Shown one piece after another: positions 1 through 7,847 of a stretch of DNA of 19,788 nucleotides. Below the pieces are notes generated by a model. It saw only the letters and a program-made list of their open reading frames with translations, had not been told where the DNA came from and searched no databases. The number at the start of each line of letters is the position of its first letter. Position 1 is the stretch's first letter. The translations under genes and the position numbers were made by a program. Source of the stretch: an uncultured Lachnospiraceae bacterium (GTDB taxonomy: Bacteria; Bacillota; Clostridia; Lachnospirales; Lachnospiraceae). The stretch lies in contig CAJOPI010000174.1 of NCBI GenBank assembly GCA_905236275.1, positions 1 to 19,788 on the forward strand, given 5' to 3'.

Positions 1-313
1 CAAGTATGACGATAGCCGACAGAATTAGAGCGTTCGCGATAGTCTGGCGGACACGTGCCATATCGTGAGCACCGAAGCACTGTGCGGTAAGCACCGTAAA
101 ACCTGTGGAGATGCCTATTGAGAAGCCGAGTATAAGGAACATTATCGTTCCTGTGGAACCAACTGCGGCGAGGGCATTTTCTCCGACGAAACGACCTACG
201 ATGAGGGTATCTGCCATATTGTAAAGCTGCTGAAAAAGATTTCCTATCAGCAGCGGAAGAGTAAAAATGAGTATATTTTTCAGGGGATTTCCCTTTGTCA
301 TATCAAGCTGCAT
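1..313 (-). CDS. MATE family efflux transporter, N-terminal part (runs off left edge)
   Basis: The reading frame starts at an ATG whose complement is at 311-313 and is still open at base 1, so only about 104 N-terminal residues are visible. The start is supported by a GAGGAG ribosome site 7 bases upstream. The protein opens with MTKGNPLKNIL at residues 5-15, followed by a hydrophobic segment and the stretch FTLPLLIGNLFQQLYNMADT, which is typical of the first helix of the MATE (multi antimicrobial extrusion) family. A second hydrophobic segment follows around residues 55-80. MATE proteins are 12-helix inner-membrane antiporters that export drugs or cationic metabolites using Na+ or H+ gradients. 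The gene is divergent from leuS and has its own promoter. The family call is confident from the N-terminus alone; the substrate cannot be told. Confidence 0.88.
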   Translation of the reverse strand, partial: MQLDMTKGNPLKNILIFTLPLLIGNLFQQLYNMADTLIVGRFVGENALAAVGSTGTIMFLILGFSIGISTGFTVLTAQCFGAHDMARVRQTIANALILSAIVIL

Positions 314-356
314 AAAAGTTCTCCTCGTATATCAATTTTGAAGGTGAATGAAAAAT

Positions 357-385
357 AACATACACCTATTCGGGAGCAAAGTCAA
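357..385 (-). promoter_or_regulatory. Putative sigma-A promoter of the MATE gene
   Basis: Read on the minus strand, a TTGACT -35 (complement of 380-385) is followed after exactly 17 bases by TATGTT (complement of 357-362). This places transcription start roughly 35-40 bases ahead of the MATE start codon. The -35 is 5 of 6 consensus and the -10 is 4 of 6. Confidence 0.5.
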
Positions 386-404
386 TGAGAAAAATGGAAA
401 AAGC

Positions 405-473
405 TTGACTTTTGTTTTATAGGGTTTTAAACTTGAATTTGGCTTGTAAGAAGTTTGCAAAAAAGCCTACAAT
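405..473 (+). promoter_or_regulatory. Two candidate promoters for leuS
   Basis: The first candidate is TTGACT (405-410), 17 bases, then TAAACT (428-433). The second, closer to the gene, is TTGTAA (444-449), 18 bases, then TACAAT (468-473). Either would give a short leader before leuS. The 188-base gap shows no T-box: there is no terminator hairpin and there is too little room for the stem I to antiterminator architecture. Confidence 0.4.
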
Positions 474-501
474 ATGAAAGTTTACTTTAAGGAGAGTTTT
501 T

Positions 502-2907
502 ATGGCAGAAGCGTATAATCACAGCGCGGTTGAAGCTAAATGGACACGCGTATGGGAAGAAAGACCTGTTAATGTAAATGACGGTAAAAGGGAAAAATAT
601 TATTGTCTTGATATGTTTCCGTACCCTTCAGGAAACGGTCTTCATGTAGGACACTGGAGAGGCTATGTAATTTCTGACGTATGGAGCCGTTATCAGATAA
701 TGAACGGGAAATATGTCATTCACCCTATGGGCTGGGACGCATTTGGTCTTCCGGCAGAGAATTATGCCATAAAAATGGGTGTACAGCCTGCAGTTTCGAC
801 AGCAGAGAATGTGCGCAATATAAAGAAGCAGATTAAGCAGATTGCCGCAGTTTATGACTGGGACATGGAGCTTAACACCACTGACCCGAAATTCTTTAAG
901 TGGACACAGTGGATATTTGAGCAGATGTACAAGAAGGGTCTTGCCTATATGAAGGAAATGCCGATCAACTGGTGTCCTTCATGCAAGTGCGGTCTTGCAA
1001 ATGAAGAAGTTGTAAACGGTAAGTGTGAACGCTGCGGAAGTGAGGTTACAAAGAAGAACCTGAAGCAGTGGATGCTGAAGATTACCGCTTATGCTGACAG
1101 ACTGCTTGATGACCTCGACCAGCTTGAATGGCCGGAGAAGGTTAAGAAGATGCAGACAGACTGGATAGGACGTTCATACGGCGCAGAAGTTGATTTCAAG
1201 GTTGACGGAAGCGACGATAAGATAACGGTTTACACCACAAGACCTGATACTCTTTACGGTGCAACCTTTATGGTACTTGCGCCTGAGCACCCTCTTGCAA
1301 AGAAGCTTGCTACTGATAATAAAAAGGCAGAGGTTGAGCAGTATATTATTGATGCGGCAAATAAGTCGAATGTAGACCGTATGCAGGGCAAGGATAAGAC
1401 AGGTGTATTTACCGGTTCTTATGCGATAAATCCCATGAACGGCGAGAAGATACAGATATGGCTTTCAGATTATGTTCTTGTTGACTACGGAACGGGTGCA
1501 ATCATGTGTGTACCTGCACATGATGACAGAGACTTTGCTTTTGCAAAGAAGTTCAATCTTCCTATAATTCAGGTTATTGCGAAAGACGGTCAGGAGATTG
1601 CCGATATGCAGGAGGCTTATACCGAGGCTGCCGGAACCATGATAAATTCCGGTGAGTGGAACGGTATGGAGTCCGCAGTACTGAAGAAGGAAGCTCCGCA
1701 TATAGTTGAGGAGAAGGGATTCGGACATGCAAAGAAGAATTTCAAGCTTCGTGACTGGGTATTCTCCAGACAGCGTTACTGGGGAGAGCCTATTCCGATA
1801 ATTCATTGTCCTTCCTGCGGCGATGTTCTTGTACCAGAGGAAGAGCTTCCGCTTGAGCTTCCGGAGGTTGACCGTTATGAGCCTACAGGTACGGGTGAGT
1901 CACCTCTTGCGGCAATTGACTCATGGGTAAACTGCAAGTGTCCTCAGTGCGGCGGCGATGCAAAGCGCGAAACGAATACCATGCCTCAGTGGGCAGGATC
2001 TTCATGGTATTTCCTTAGATATGTGGATGCAAAGAATGATAAGGAGCTTGTAAGCAGGGAAAAGGCTGATAAATATCTTCCGGTAGATATGTATATCGGA
2101 GGAGTGGAGCATGCGGTGCTTCACCTTCTCTATGCAAGATTCTGGACTAAGTTCCTTTATGATATAGGCGTAGTTGATTTTCAGGAGCCTTTCAAAAAGC
2201 TTTTCAATCAGGGAATGATAACCGGTAAGAACGGTATCAAGATGAGTAAGTCAAAGGGAAATGTTATTTCTCCTGATGACCTCGTTCGTGATTACGGCTG
2301 TGATTCGCTCAGAATGTATGAGCTTTTCGTAGGACCGCCTGAGCTTGACTCGGAATGGGACGACAAGGGAATTGACGGTGTTTATCGTTTCCTCTGTAAA
2401 TTCTGGAACCTTGTAATGGATAATAAGGATAAGAATGCAGAGGCAAGCAGGGAGCTCGTTCGTGTTCGCCATCAGCTTATTGACACCATTGATACGAGAC
2501 TTAAATCCTTCTCGCTCAATACCGTTATTTCAGGCTTTATGGAGTTTAATAACAAGCTCTGCAGGATGACAGAGGTTGACAGGGAAACACTTTCTGTATA
2601 TGTGCAGCTCCTTGCACCATTTGCGCCTCACATTGCAGAGGAACTCTGGCAGCAGCTTGGTCATGAAAATTCCGTATTCGAAGCAGGCTGGCCTGTAGCT
2701 GATAGGGAGGCAATGAAGGAAGATACTAAGGAAATCGCCGTACAGGTAAACGGAAAAACAAGGGCTACGATTCAGATTTCGCTCAATGCTTCTAAGGAAG
2801 AGGTAATCGCACAGGCTAAGGAGTCTGTAGCTGCAAGGCTTTCCGGCGATATTGTGAAGGAAATCTATGTTCCCGGTAAAATTGTAAATATTGTCTGCAA
2901 GGGATAA
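502..2907 (+). CDS. leuS: Leucine--tRNA ligase (class Ia aminoacyl-tRNA synthetase)
   Basis: This cytoplasmic enzyme charges tRNA-Leu with leucine using ATP. The 801 residues match the usual bacterial length of about 800-870. Visible landmarks are the HIGH-type motif HVGH at residues 48-51 inside FPYPSGNGLHVGH, and KMSKS at 580-584. The CP1 editing domain carries the threonine-rich TTRPDT at 245-250 and the VPAHDDRD stretch at 337-344, whose last Asp corresponds to the conserved editing aspartate. Cysteine pairs C158/C161 and C175/C178 form one zinc-ribbon-like site. C436/C439 and C478/C480/C483 form a second set in the inserted region. The start has an AAGGAGAG ribosome site at 489-495. The next gene begins 21 bases after the stop with no terminator between, so co-transcription with the L,D-transpeptidase is likely. 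Confidence 0.98.
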   Translation: MAEAYNHSAVEAKWTRVWEERPVNVNDGKREKYYCLDMFPYPSGNGLHVGHWRGYVISDVWSRYQIMNGKYVIHPMGWDAFGLPAENYAIKMGVQPAVSTAENVRNIKKQIKQIAAVYDWDMELNTTDPKFFKWTQWIFEQMYKKGLAYMKEMPINWCPSCKCGLANEEVVNGKCERCGSEVTKKNLKQWMLKITAYADRLLDDLDQLEWPEKVKKMQTDWIGRSYGAEVDFKVDGSDDKITVYTTRPDTLYGATFMVLAPEHPLAKKLATDNKKAEVEQYIIDAANKSNVDRMQGKDKTGVFTGSYAINPMNGEKIQIWLSDYVLVDYGTGAIMCVPAHDDRDFAFAKKFNLPIIQVIAKDGQEIADMQEAYTEAAGTMINSGEWNGMESAVLKKEAPHIVEEKGFGHAKKNFKLRDWVFSRQRYWGEPIPIIHCPSCGDVLVPEEELPLELPEVDRYEPTGTGESPLAAIDSWVNCKCPQCGGDAKRETNTMPQWAGSSWYFLRYVDAKNDKELVSREKADKYLPVDMYIGGVEHAVLHLLYARFWTKFLYDIGVVDFQEPFKKLFNQGMITGKNGIKMSKSKGNVISPDDLVRDYGCDSLRMYELFVGPPELDSEWDDKGIDGVYRFLCKFWNLVMDNKDKNAEASRELVRVRHQLIDTIDTRLKSFSLNTVISGFMEFNNKLCRMTEVDRETLSVYVQLLAPFAPHIAEELWQQLGHENSVFEAGWPVADREAMKEDTKEIAVQVNGKTRATIQISLNASKEEVIAQAKESVAARLSGDIVKEIYVPGKIVNIVCKG

Positions 2908-2928
2908 ACCAAAGGGGAGAATGATATT

Positions 2929-3672
2929 ATGAAGAAGGTGAAATTTTTTCTTGCGGGGATAATGGCGGTCGTCATCATGCTTTCAGCGGTAGTTTATAAT
3001 ACGTCAGAGGTGAAAGCGGCAGAAACCATCGTATATACCTTTGAAGGGATACAGATACCTGAAGGGGCGGAAACAAGCCTTACGGTAGATGAAAACATGA
3101 TGACGCTCTTTGCAATGGATAATTCCATGATTGATGCTTTTGTTTCTGCTGTTGCAGCAAAGTACAATTATGGAGCGAACCAGATAAACCAGACGGCGGA
3201 GAAGCAGTATATACTTGCAGTGCTTGCGGGTGTATTGCCGGGAGGACTCCATATACCCAGTTATATTCAGGTTGCAACGCCTTTCGGGGTAATGTATGGC
3301 AACGGAACATATATTGACATTGACAAGACCAATCAGAAACTGACCTATTATGAGAATGGTGCCGCCAAGTATATCTCTGATATCGTGACGGGTAATGTTT
3401 CGGCCGGTAACGATACTCCGAACGGAGTATACAAGATTGAGTACAAACAGCTCGACAGAACCCTTAAAGGTCCTGATTACGAGTCGTTTGTACACTATTG
3501 GATGCGTTTTGTGGGCAATGTAGGTATTCATGATGCTTCATGGAGGTCGGCATTTGGAGGAAATATCTACCTCACAAACGGTTCACATGGTTGTGTTAAT
3601 GTTCCTCCCGTAATGATGCCGTATTTATACGAGTCATGTCCTGAAGGAACGGTTGTAGTAGTTAGAGAGTGA
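2929..3672 (+). CDS. Exported L,D-transpeptidase (YkuD domain)
   Basis: The 247-residue product has a basic N-terminus, a hydrophobic core at about residues 6-23 and an A-x-A-like cleavage site near VKAAE (28-32), so it should be secreted. The C-terminal half is a YkuD catalytic domain: H201 in GIHD, then SHGCVN at 219-224 with C222 as the nucleophile and H220 beside it. This matches the family pattern of a histidine followed by S/T-H-G-C-x-N. Such enzymes attack meso-diaminopimelate-containing stem peptides to form 3-3 cross-links, or attach proteins or modify peptidoglycan. The region from 33 to about 120 has no recognised peptidoglycan-binding repeat. The start is set by an AAAGGGGAG site. 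Its position between leuS and purine genes gives no functional hint. The exact role (cross-linking or carboxypeptidase) is open. Confidence 0.9.
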   Translation: MKKVKFFLAGIMAVVIMLSAVVYNTSEVKAAETIVYTFEGIQIPEGAETSLTVDENMMTLFAMDNSMIDAFVSAVAAKYNYGANQINQTAEKQYILAVLAGVLPGGLHIPSYIQVATPFGVMYGNGTYIDIDKTNQKLTYYENGAAKYISDIVTGNVSAGNDTPNGVYKIEYKQLDRTLKGPDYESFVHYWMRFVGNVGIHDASWRSAFGGNIYLTNGSHGCVNVPPVMMPYLYESCPEGTVVVVRE

Positions 3673-3691
3673 TGGATTACGGGGCATAAAG

Positions 3692-3949
3692 ATGCAGAAC
3701 AGTGATGTAGAATTAACGAAATTAACAGATGTAAGCAAGAAAGATAAGTTGGTCAATAGACTTGTAAAGTCAAGAATATCTTATCTTGAACGCTGGGAGA
3801 AGGTATCTTTCTTTGAAAGACGGAAATACGGAGGAAAGAAGGAGATTTGTGTTATATACGTAAATGCAAATCAGATAGAGCAGGCGAGAGAAATTCTTGA
3901 TGCTATGGAATATGAGAAATTCTCCGATGAAGAGGAAGAAAGGTTATAA
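3692..3949 (+). CDS. Small hypothetical protein, 85 residues
   Basis: I do not recognise this protein with confidence. It is short, highly charged and has no signal peptide or membrane segment. The N-terminal half is basic (KKDKLVNRLVK around residues 16-26) and the end is acidic (DEEEERL). Residues 50-70 contain CVIYVNANQIEQAREIL, which resembles the start of a small alpha/beta fold such as the DUF2007 'putative signal transducing' family, but that is only a suggestion. The gene begins 19 bases after the L,D-transpeptidase stop and ends 5 bases before the phosphorylase start, so it sits inside the transcription unit. That placement is the main reason to accept it as real. The ribosome site is weak (ACGGGGC, 9 bases upstream). 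Confidence 0.7.
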   Translation: MQNSDVELTKLTDVSKKDKLVNRLVKSRISYLERWEKVSFFERRKYGGKKEICVIYVNANQIEQAREILDAMEYEKFSDEEEERL

Positions 3950-3954
3950 TATTT

Positions 3955-4776
3955 ATGAATGCGGTTTATGAGAAGTTAAAGAAATGCTATGAGGAGATAA
4001 GGAAAAAGACGGATTTCGTTCCTGAAATAGCACTGGTTCTGGGTTCCGGACTCGGCAATTTTGCTGATAATATTGAAGTTGAAAAAGTTATAGATTATCG
4101 CGATATCGAGGGCTTTCCCGTTTCGACAGCTCCGGGGCATGCAGGGCAGTTTATATGCGGAACCATCGGAGGCAGGAAGATTATCTGCATGAAGGGCAGA
4201 ATACATTATTATGAGGGTTATCCGATAACTGATGTGGTTCTTCCCGCAAGACTTATGCGTCTGATGGGTGCGAAAATTCTTTTCCTTACAAATGCTTCGG
4301 GTGGAATAAATCCAGACTTCAATATAGGAGATTTTATGATGATTACAGACCATATCTCATCATTTGTGCCAAATCCTCTTGTTGGAGAGAATATTCCTGA
4401 GCTCGGAGAGAGATTTCCTGATATGACATCTGTTTATGACCCGCATCTCTGTGATGCTTTAAAAGAGTCGGCAGAGGAGTCGGGAATATACCTTAAAGAA
4501 GGAACCTACGTCCAGACTTCGGGTCCTTCCTATGAGTCACCTGCCGAGATACAGATGTTTAAGCTTATGGGAGCTGATGCAGTCGGGATGAGTTCTGTGG
4601 TTGAAGCGATAGCGGCACATCATGCCGGAATGAGGGTATGCGGTGTGTCCTGCGTATCAAATCTTGCAGCGGGAATTGCCGACCACAAGCTTTCAGGGCA
4701 GGAGGTCATAGATGCCGGAAATGCAGCGGCACCTATGTTCAATAAGCTTGTTATAAATGCAATAAAGAGATTTTAA
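3955..4776 (+). CDS. Purine nucleoside phosphorylase (trimeric type, 6-oxopurine specific)
   Basis: The enzyme splits inosine, guanosine and their deoxy forms with phosphate into free base and (deoxy)ribose-1-phosphate, in cytoplasmic purine salvage. The 273 residues match the low-molecular-mass PNP family (about 270-290). Phosphate-site residues are S31 in LGSGLG, H62 in PGHAG, and R82, H84 and Y85 in KGRIHYYEG. The base-binding pair is E198 (ESPAEIQ) with N236 (VSNLAAG), equivalent to human E201 and N243. That pairing distinguishes 6-oxopurine PNPs from methylthioadenosine phosphorylases, which carry Ser and Asp there. M212-S213 form part of the sugar/phosphate site. It starts 5 bases after the preceding small gene. 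A terminator follows, and the MTA/SAH deaminase beyond it produces inosine-like nucleosides. It is known as punA, pupG or deoD in different genomes, so no symbol is given. Confidence 0.95.
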   Translation: MNAVYEKLKKCYEEIRKKTDFVPEIALVLGSGLGNFADNIEVEKVIDYRDIEGFPVSTAPGHAGQFICGTIGGRKIICMKGRIHYYEGYPITDVVLPARLMRLMGAKILFLTNASGGINPDFNIGDFMMITDHISSFVPNPLVGENIPELGERFPDMTSVYDPHLCDALKESAEESGIYLKEGTYVQTSGPSYESPAEIQMFKLMGADAVGMSSVVEAIAAHHAGMRVCGVSCVSNLAAGIADHKLSGQEVIDAGNAAAPMFNKLVINAIKRF

Positions 4777-4784
4777 AAAGTGAC

Positions 4785-4830
4785 AGCAGGGGAGAACTTT
4801 CCGGTAAAAGAAGTTTAACCCTGCTTTTTT
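4785..4830 (+). terminator. Rho-independent terminator after the phosphorylase
   Basis: AGCAGGG at 4785-4791 pairs with CCCTGCT at 4819-4825. An inner AACTT/AAGTT pairing extends the stem, and a run of six T ends at 4830. It marks the end of the unit that starts at leuS. The ribosome site of the next gene lies 7 bases beyond, so read-through may supply part of the next gene's transcript. Confidence 0.85.
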
Positions 4831-4849
4831 ATTAAAAGGAGGTTTTCCC

Positions 4850-6139
4850 ATGAATATCAGATTCTACAATGCAAGAATACTCACTATGGCTGAGGGCGAA
4901 GGTCTTATAGAAAACGGAGAACTGCATGTCAGGGGCGACAGGATAACCTGTGTAGGTGAGCTTGAAAAAAGAGAAAAACGCACAAAGCAGTGGGACAGGG
5001 AAATCGATGTTAAAGGAAATCTACTTATGCCCGGATTTAAGAATGCCCATACACATTCTGCAATGACCTTCTTACGCTCACATGCTGATGATATGAAGCT
5101 TCAGGACTGGCTTACCAAGGCGGTTTTTCCTTATGAGGCAAAGCTTACGGGAGAAGATATTTATGACTGCACGAAGCTTGCGGTTTTAGAGTATCTTACA
5201 AGCGGAACAACTACCGTAGGAGATATGTACTTAAACGATGCGGCAGTCGCAAAAGCAATGGCAGAATCCGGTATGAGATGTGTCATGAGCAGCGCGATAA
5301 GCGGTGATGATGTTGAAAAAGCAGAAAGACTGAGAGAAGACTTTGCAAGATTTAATAAAGAAAATTCGCTTGTAAGCTTTAAGCTGGGGATTCATGCGGA
5401 GTATACCTGCTCAAAGGCATTTGTAGAGAGGGTGTCAGCGATTGCAAATGACTTAAAGCAGCCGGTATTTACCCATTGTTCCGAAACAAAAGCTGAAGTA
5501 GAGGGATGCAGGGAAAGATATGGACTTTCACCTGTGGAATTTCTGGACTCGGTGGGGATTTTTAATTATGGAGGAACCATTTACCATGGAGTGCATGTTG
5601 ATGAGAAGGATATTGAAGTTCTGAAAAAACGCAATATCTCTGTAGTTACAAATCCCGCGTCAAACCTGAAGCTTGCAAGCGGTATCGCACCGATTACGAG
5701 CTATATGGAAGCAGGGGTTAATTTAGGAATAGGAACGGACGGACCTGCAAGCAATAACTGTCTTGATATGTTCAGGGAGATGTTTCTTGTGACGGCTTTG
5801 GGAAAGCTTCGTGAAAATGATGCGGCAGCGGTTGATGCGACAAGGGTTCTGAAAATGGCTGTAGGCGGCGGTGCAAGGGCAATGGGACTTGACAAATGTG
5901 ACTGCCTGAAAAACGGAAAGAAAGCCGACCTGATAATGATTGATCTGACTCAGCCTAATATGCAGCCGATACACAATATTGCGAAGAACCTTGTATATTC
6001 GGGCTCGAAGTCTAATGTCATGATGACTATGATAAACGGAAAAATTCTTTACGAAAACGGAAAATTCCATATTGGAAGCTCGCCGGAGGAAATTTATAGA
6101 AACGTCGATAAAGTTTGCGAAAGGATTTTAAGGGATTGA
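4850..6139 (+). CDS. mtaD: Amidohydrolase, likely 5'-methylthioadenosine/S-adenosylhomocysteine deaminase
   Basis: The 429-residue protein belongs to the metal-dependent amidohydrolase (TIM-barrel) group that includes MTA/SAH deaminases and the Atz/Trz hydrolases. Metal ligands expected for the family are present: H67 and H69 in NAHTHSA, H209 in FTHCSET and D297 in GTDGPASNN. E212 (catalytic) and H182 (IHAEYTC, substrate contact) also match. The segment VTNPASNLKLASG (266-278) fits the deaminase subgroup. The reaction would convert adenosine-type nucleosides (MTA, SAH, possibly adenosine) to the inosine form with release of ammonia. The start has an AAAGGAGG site. The gene follows the phosphorylase and overlaps the next gene by one base. 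Substrate assignment within the subgroup by eye is moderate; guanine or triazine-type substrates are less likely given the motif set. Confidence 0.82.
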   Translation: MNIRFYNARILTMAEGEGLIENGELHVRGDRITCVGELEKREKRTKQWDREIDVKGNLLMPGFKNAHTHSAMTFLRSHADDMKLQDWLTKAVFPYEAKLTGEDIYDCTKLAVLEYLTSGTTTVGDMYLNDAAVAKAMAESGMRCVMSSAISGDDVEKAERLREDFARFNKENSLVSFKLGIHAEYTCSKAFVERVSAIANDLKQPVFTHCSETKAEVEGCRERYGLSPVEFLDSVGIFNYGGTIYHGVHVDEKDIEVLKKRNISVVTNPASNLKLASGIAPITSYMEAGVNLGIGTDGPASNNCLDMFREMFLVTALGKLRENDAAAVDATRVLKMAVGGGARAMGLDKCDCLKNGKKADLIMIDLTQPNMQPIHNIAKNLVYSGSKSNVMMTMINGKILYENGKFHIGSSPEEIYRNVDKVCERILRD

Positions 6140-7833
6140 TGAATTCGTATATTACAGCGTCAGTCATTATCCTGATCATGATTGCCCTTTATTTAAAATA
6201 CAGGATGGACTCGCTTTCCTTGGAAAGAAAGCTTGAAAAAGAACTCAGGGAAAAATATGGTAAAAAGACTGAAAGACGAAAGATTAGTCCTGAAGAATAC
6301 GAAACGATAACTCATTATTACAGGTACAGGGCACAGGATGAAAAGAATGTCATAGACGATATAACATGGAATGACCTGAATCTTGATGATATCTACCTGT
6401 CCATGAATTACTGCTGTTCACAGCCGGGAGACGAGTACCTTTATGACCTTTTACACAGACCCTCCGGAGATGAAAGAAAGGTTAAGGAGAGGGGAAGGGT
6501 CAGTGACTGGTTTGACAGCCATGAAAAAGAAAGGGTTGAATTTCAAAAGGCACTGTCCCTTATTGGACGGACGGGAAAATATTCTCTGACCGATCATCTG
6601 ATAAGGTTGGACGGGCTCAGGGAAGAAAGCAATTTATTCCACTATTTCTGTATAATATTAGGCATTGCAGCTATTGCAATGATATTTATAAATCCCCCTG
6701 TAGGATTTGTGATGATACTCGCGGTCACAGCTTTTAATGTTGGTACATATTTCAGAAGAAAAGGGGAAACCGATAAGTATTTAATATCATTTTCTTATAT
6801 TGTTCGAATGCTCAGAAGCCTTAAGGGATTGATAGAGATTGACCATGAGGGTATCTCGGAATATATTCTTTCGATGAGGGAATCCTATAATGCCCTTAAA
6901 AATCTCGAAAGGGGAATGTTTCTTCTTCGGTCAGGGCATAGTCTTACGGGAAGCCTTGCGGAGCTTCCGCTGGATTATCTGAGGATTTTCTTTCACCTTG
7001 ATATTATCAGATTTAATCAGATGCTTAGTCAGGTTAAAGAAAAAAAGAAGGATATTTTTCTGCTTGAAGAAAATGCCGGATTTCTGGATGCTATGATATC
7101 TGCTGCGCATTACAGGCATACTCTTGAAAAATCCTGCCGTCCTGAGTTTTTTGATTCGGGCAGTCGTGTATTCCGGGCAAAGGAGCTGATACATCCTCTC
7201 ATAGATTCTGCTGTTCCCTCGGATATTGATACAGGGAAAGGCGTTCTCATAACCGGTTCAAATGCATCCGGTAAATCGACTTTTCTCAGAGCTGTTGCTC
7301 TTGCGGCAGTTATGGGACAGACAATTTATCTTGTTCCGGCTGAAAGCTGCCGGTTCAGTCCTTTCCGCATTTATTCATCTATGTCGATTCAGGACAGCGT
7401 TTTAAAGGGCGAGAGCTATTATATGGCAGAAATACGTGCCATGAAGCGTATCCTTGATGCGGTGGAAACGGATCAAGGTCTACCTGTTTTATGTTTTGTG
7501 GATGAAATATTAAAGGGTACGAATACGATTGAGAGGGTTGCGGCAGGGGCTCAGATACTTAAAAATCTTGCGTTATCAAACTGCCTTCTTTTTGCTGCCA
7601 CGCATGATATTGAGCTCACCTATATGCTTGAAGATTATATGGATAATTATAATTTTTCGGAAACCGCAGATGATAAGGGCATCAGTTTTGACTATGTCTT
7701 AAGAAACGGACGGGCAGAATCGCGTGATGCGATAAGGCTTCTTGAAATGATAGGTTATGATTCGAATATCACAAAAGCGGCATTTGATTCTTCGGAAAAC
7801 TATGTTAGGACGGGAAGATGGAATAAAGTGTAA
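6139..7833 (+). CDS. Membrane-anchored MutS-like ATPase (MutS domain V protein)
   Basis: I place the start at the ATG at 6139, which overlaps the deaminase stop by one base (TGATGA), rather than at an upstream in-frame TTG at 6115. This gives 564 residues. Hydrophobic segments lie at about residues 4-22, 167-185 and 187-205, so it should be a membrane protein. The C-terminal part is a MutS-type ABC ATPase: P-loop GSNASGKST at 373-381, a stretch equivalent to the MutS signature (LKGESYYMAEI), and Walker B FVDEILKGTN with D455-E456, followed by a switch-histidine region (ATHDIELT). MutS proteins recognise mismatches and MutS2 proteins act on branched DNA or stalled ribosomes. This protein lacks the mismatch-binding domain and the Smr nuclease domain, and its membrane segments set it apart. 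Its function is unknown to me. It sits between the deaminase and a P1 peptidase. Confidence 0.85.
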   Translation: MNSYITASVIILIMIALYLKYRMDSLSLERKLEKELREKYGKKTERRKISPEEYETITHYYRYRAQDEKNVIDDITWNDLNLDDIYLSMNYCCSQPGDEYLYDLLHRPSGDERKVKERGRVSDWFDSHEKERVEFQKALSLIGRTGKYSLTDHLIRLDGLREESNLFHYFCIILGIAAIAMIFINPPVGFVMILAVTAFNVGTYFRRKGETDKYLISFSYIVRMLRSLKGLIEIDHEGISEYILSMRESYNALKNLERGMFLLRSGHSLTGSLAELPLDYLRIFFHLDIIRFNQMLSQVKEKKKDIFLLEENAGFLDAMISAAHYRHTLEKSCRPEFFDSGSRVFRAKELIHPLIDSAVPSDIDTGKGVLITGSNASGKSTFLRAVALAAVMGQTIYLVPAESCRFSPFRIYSSMSIQDSVLKGESYYMAEIRAMKRILDAVETDQGLPVLCFVDEILKGTNTIERVAAGAQILKNLALSNCLLFAATHDIELTYMLEDYMDNYNFSETADDKGISFDYVLRNGRAESRDAIRLLEMIGYDSNITKAAFDSSENYVRTGRWNKV

Positions 7834-7847
7834 GGGGATGAAAATTT

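Noticed and set aside
314..501. T-box leucine riboswitch ahead of leuS
   Set aside because: The gap is too short and has no terminator hairpin with T-run or T-box antiterminator sequence.
3004..3531. 175-codon open frame on the minus strand inside the L,D-transpeptidase
   Set aside because: No ribosome site or recognisable domain; the plus-strand frame has a signal peptide and intact catalytic motif.
6115..6138. Upstream TTG start for the MutS-like gene
   Set aside because: The ATG at 6139 overlaps the preceding stop by one base, leads straight into the first membrane helix, and is the more usual coupled start.
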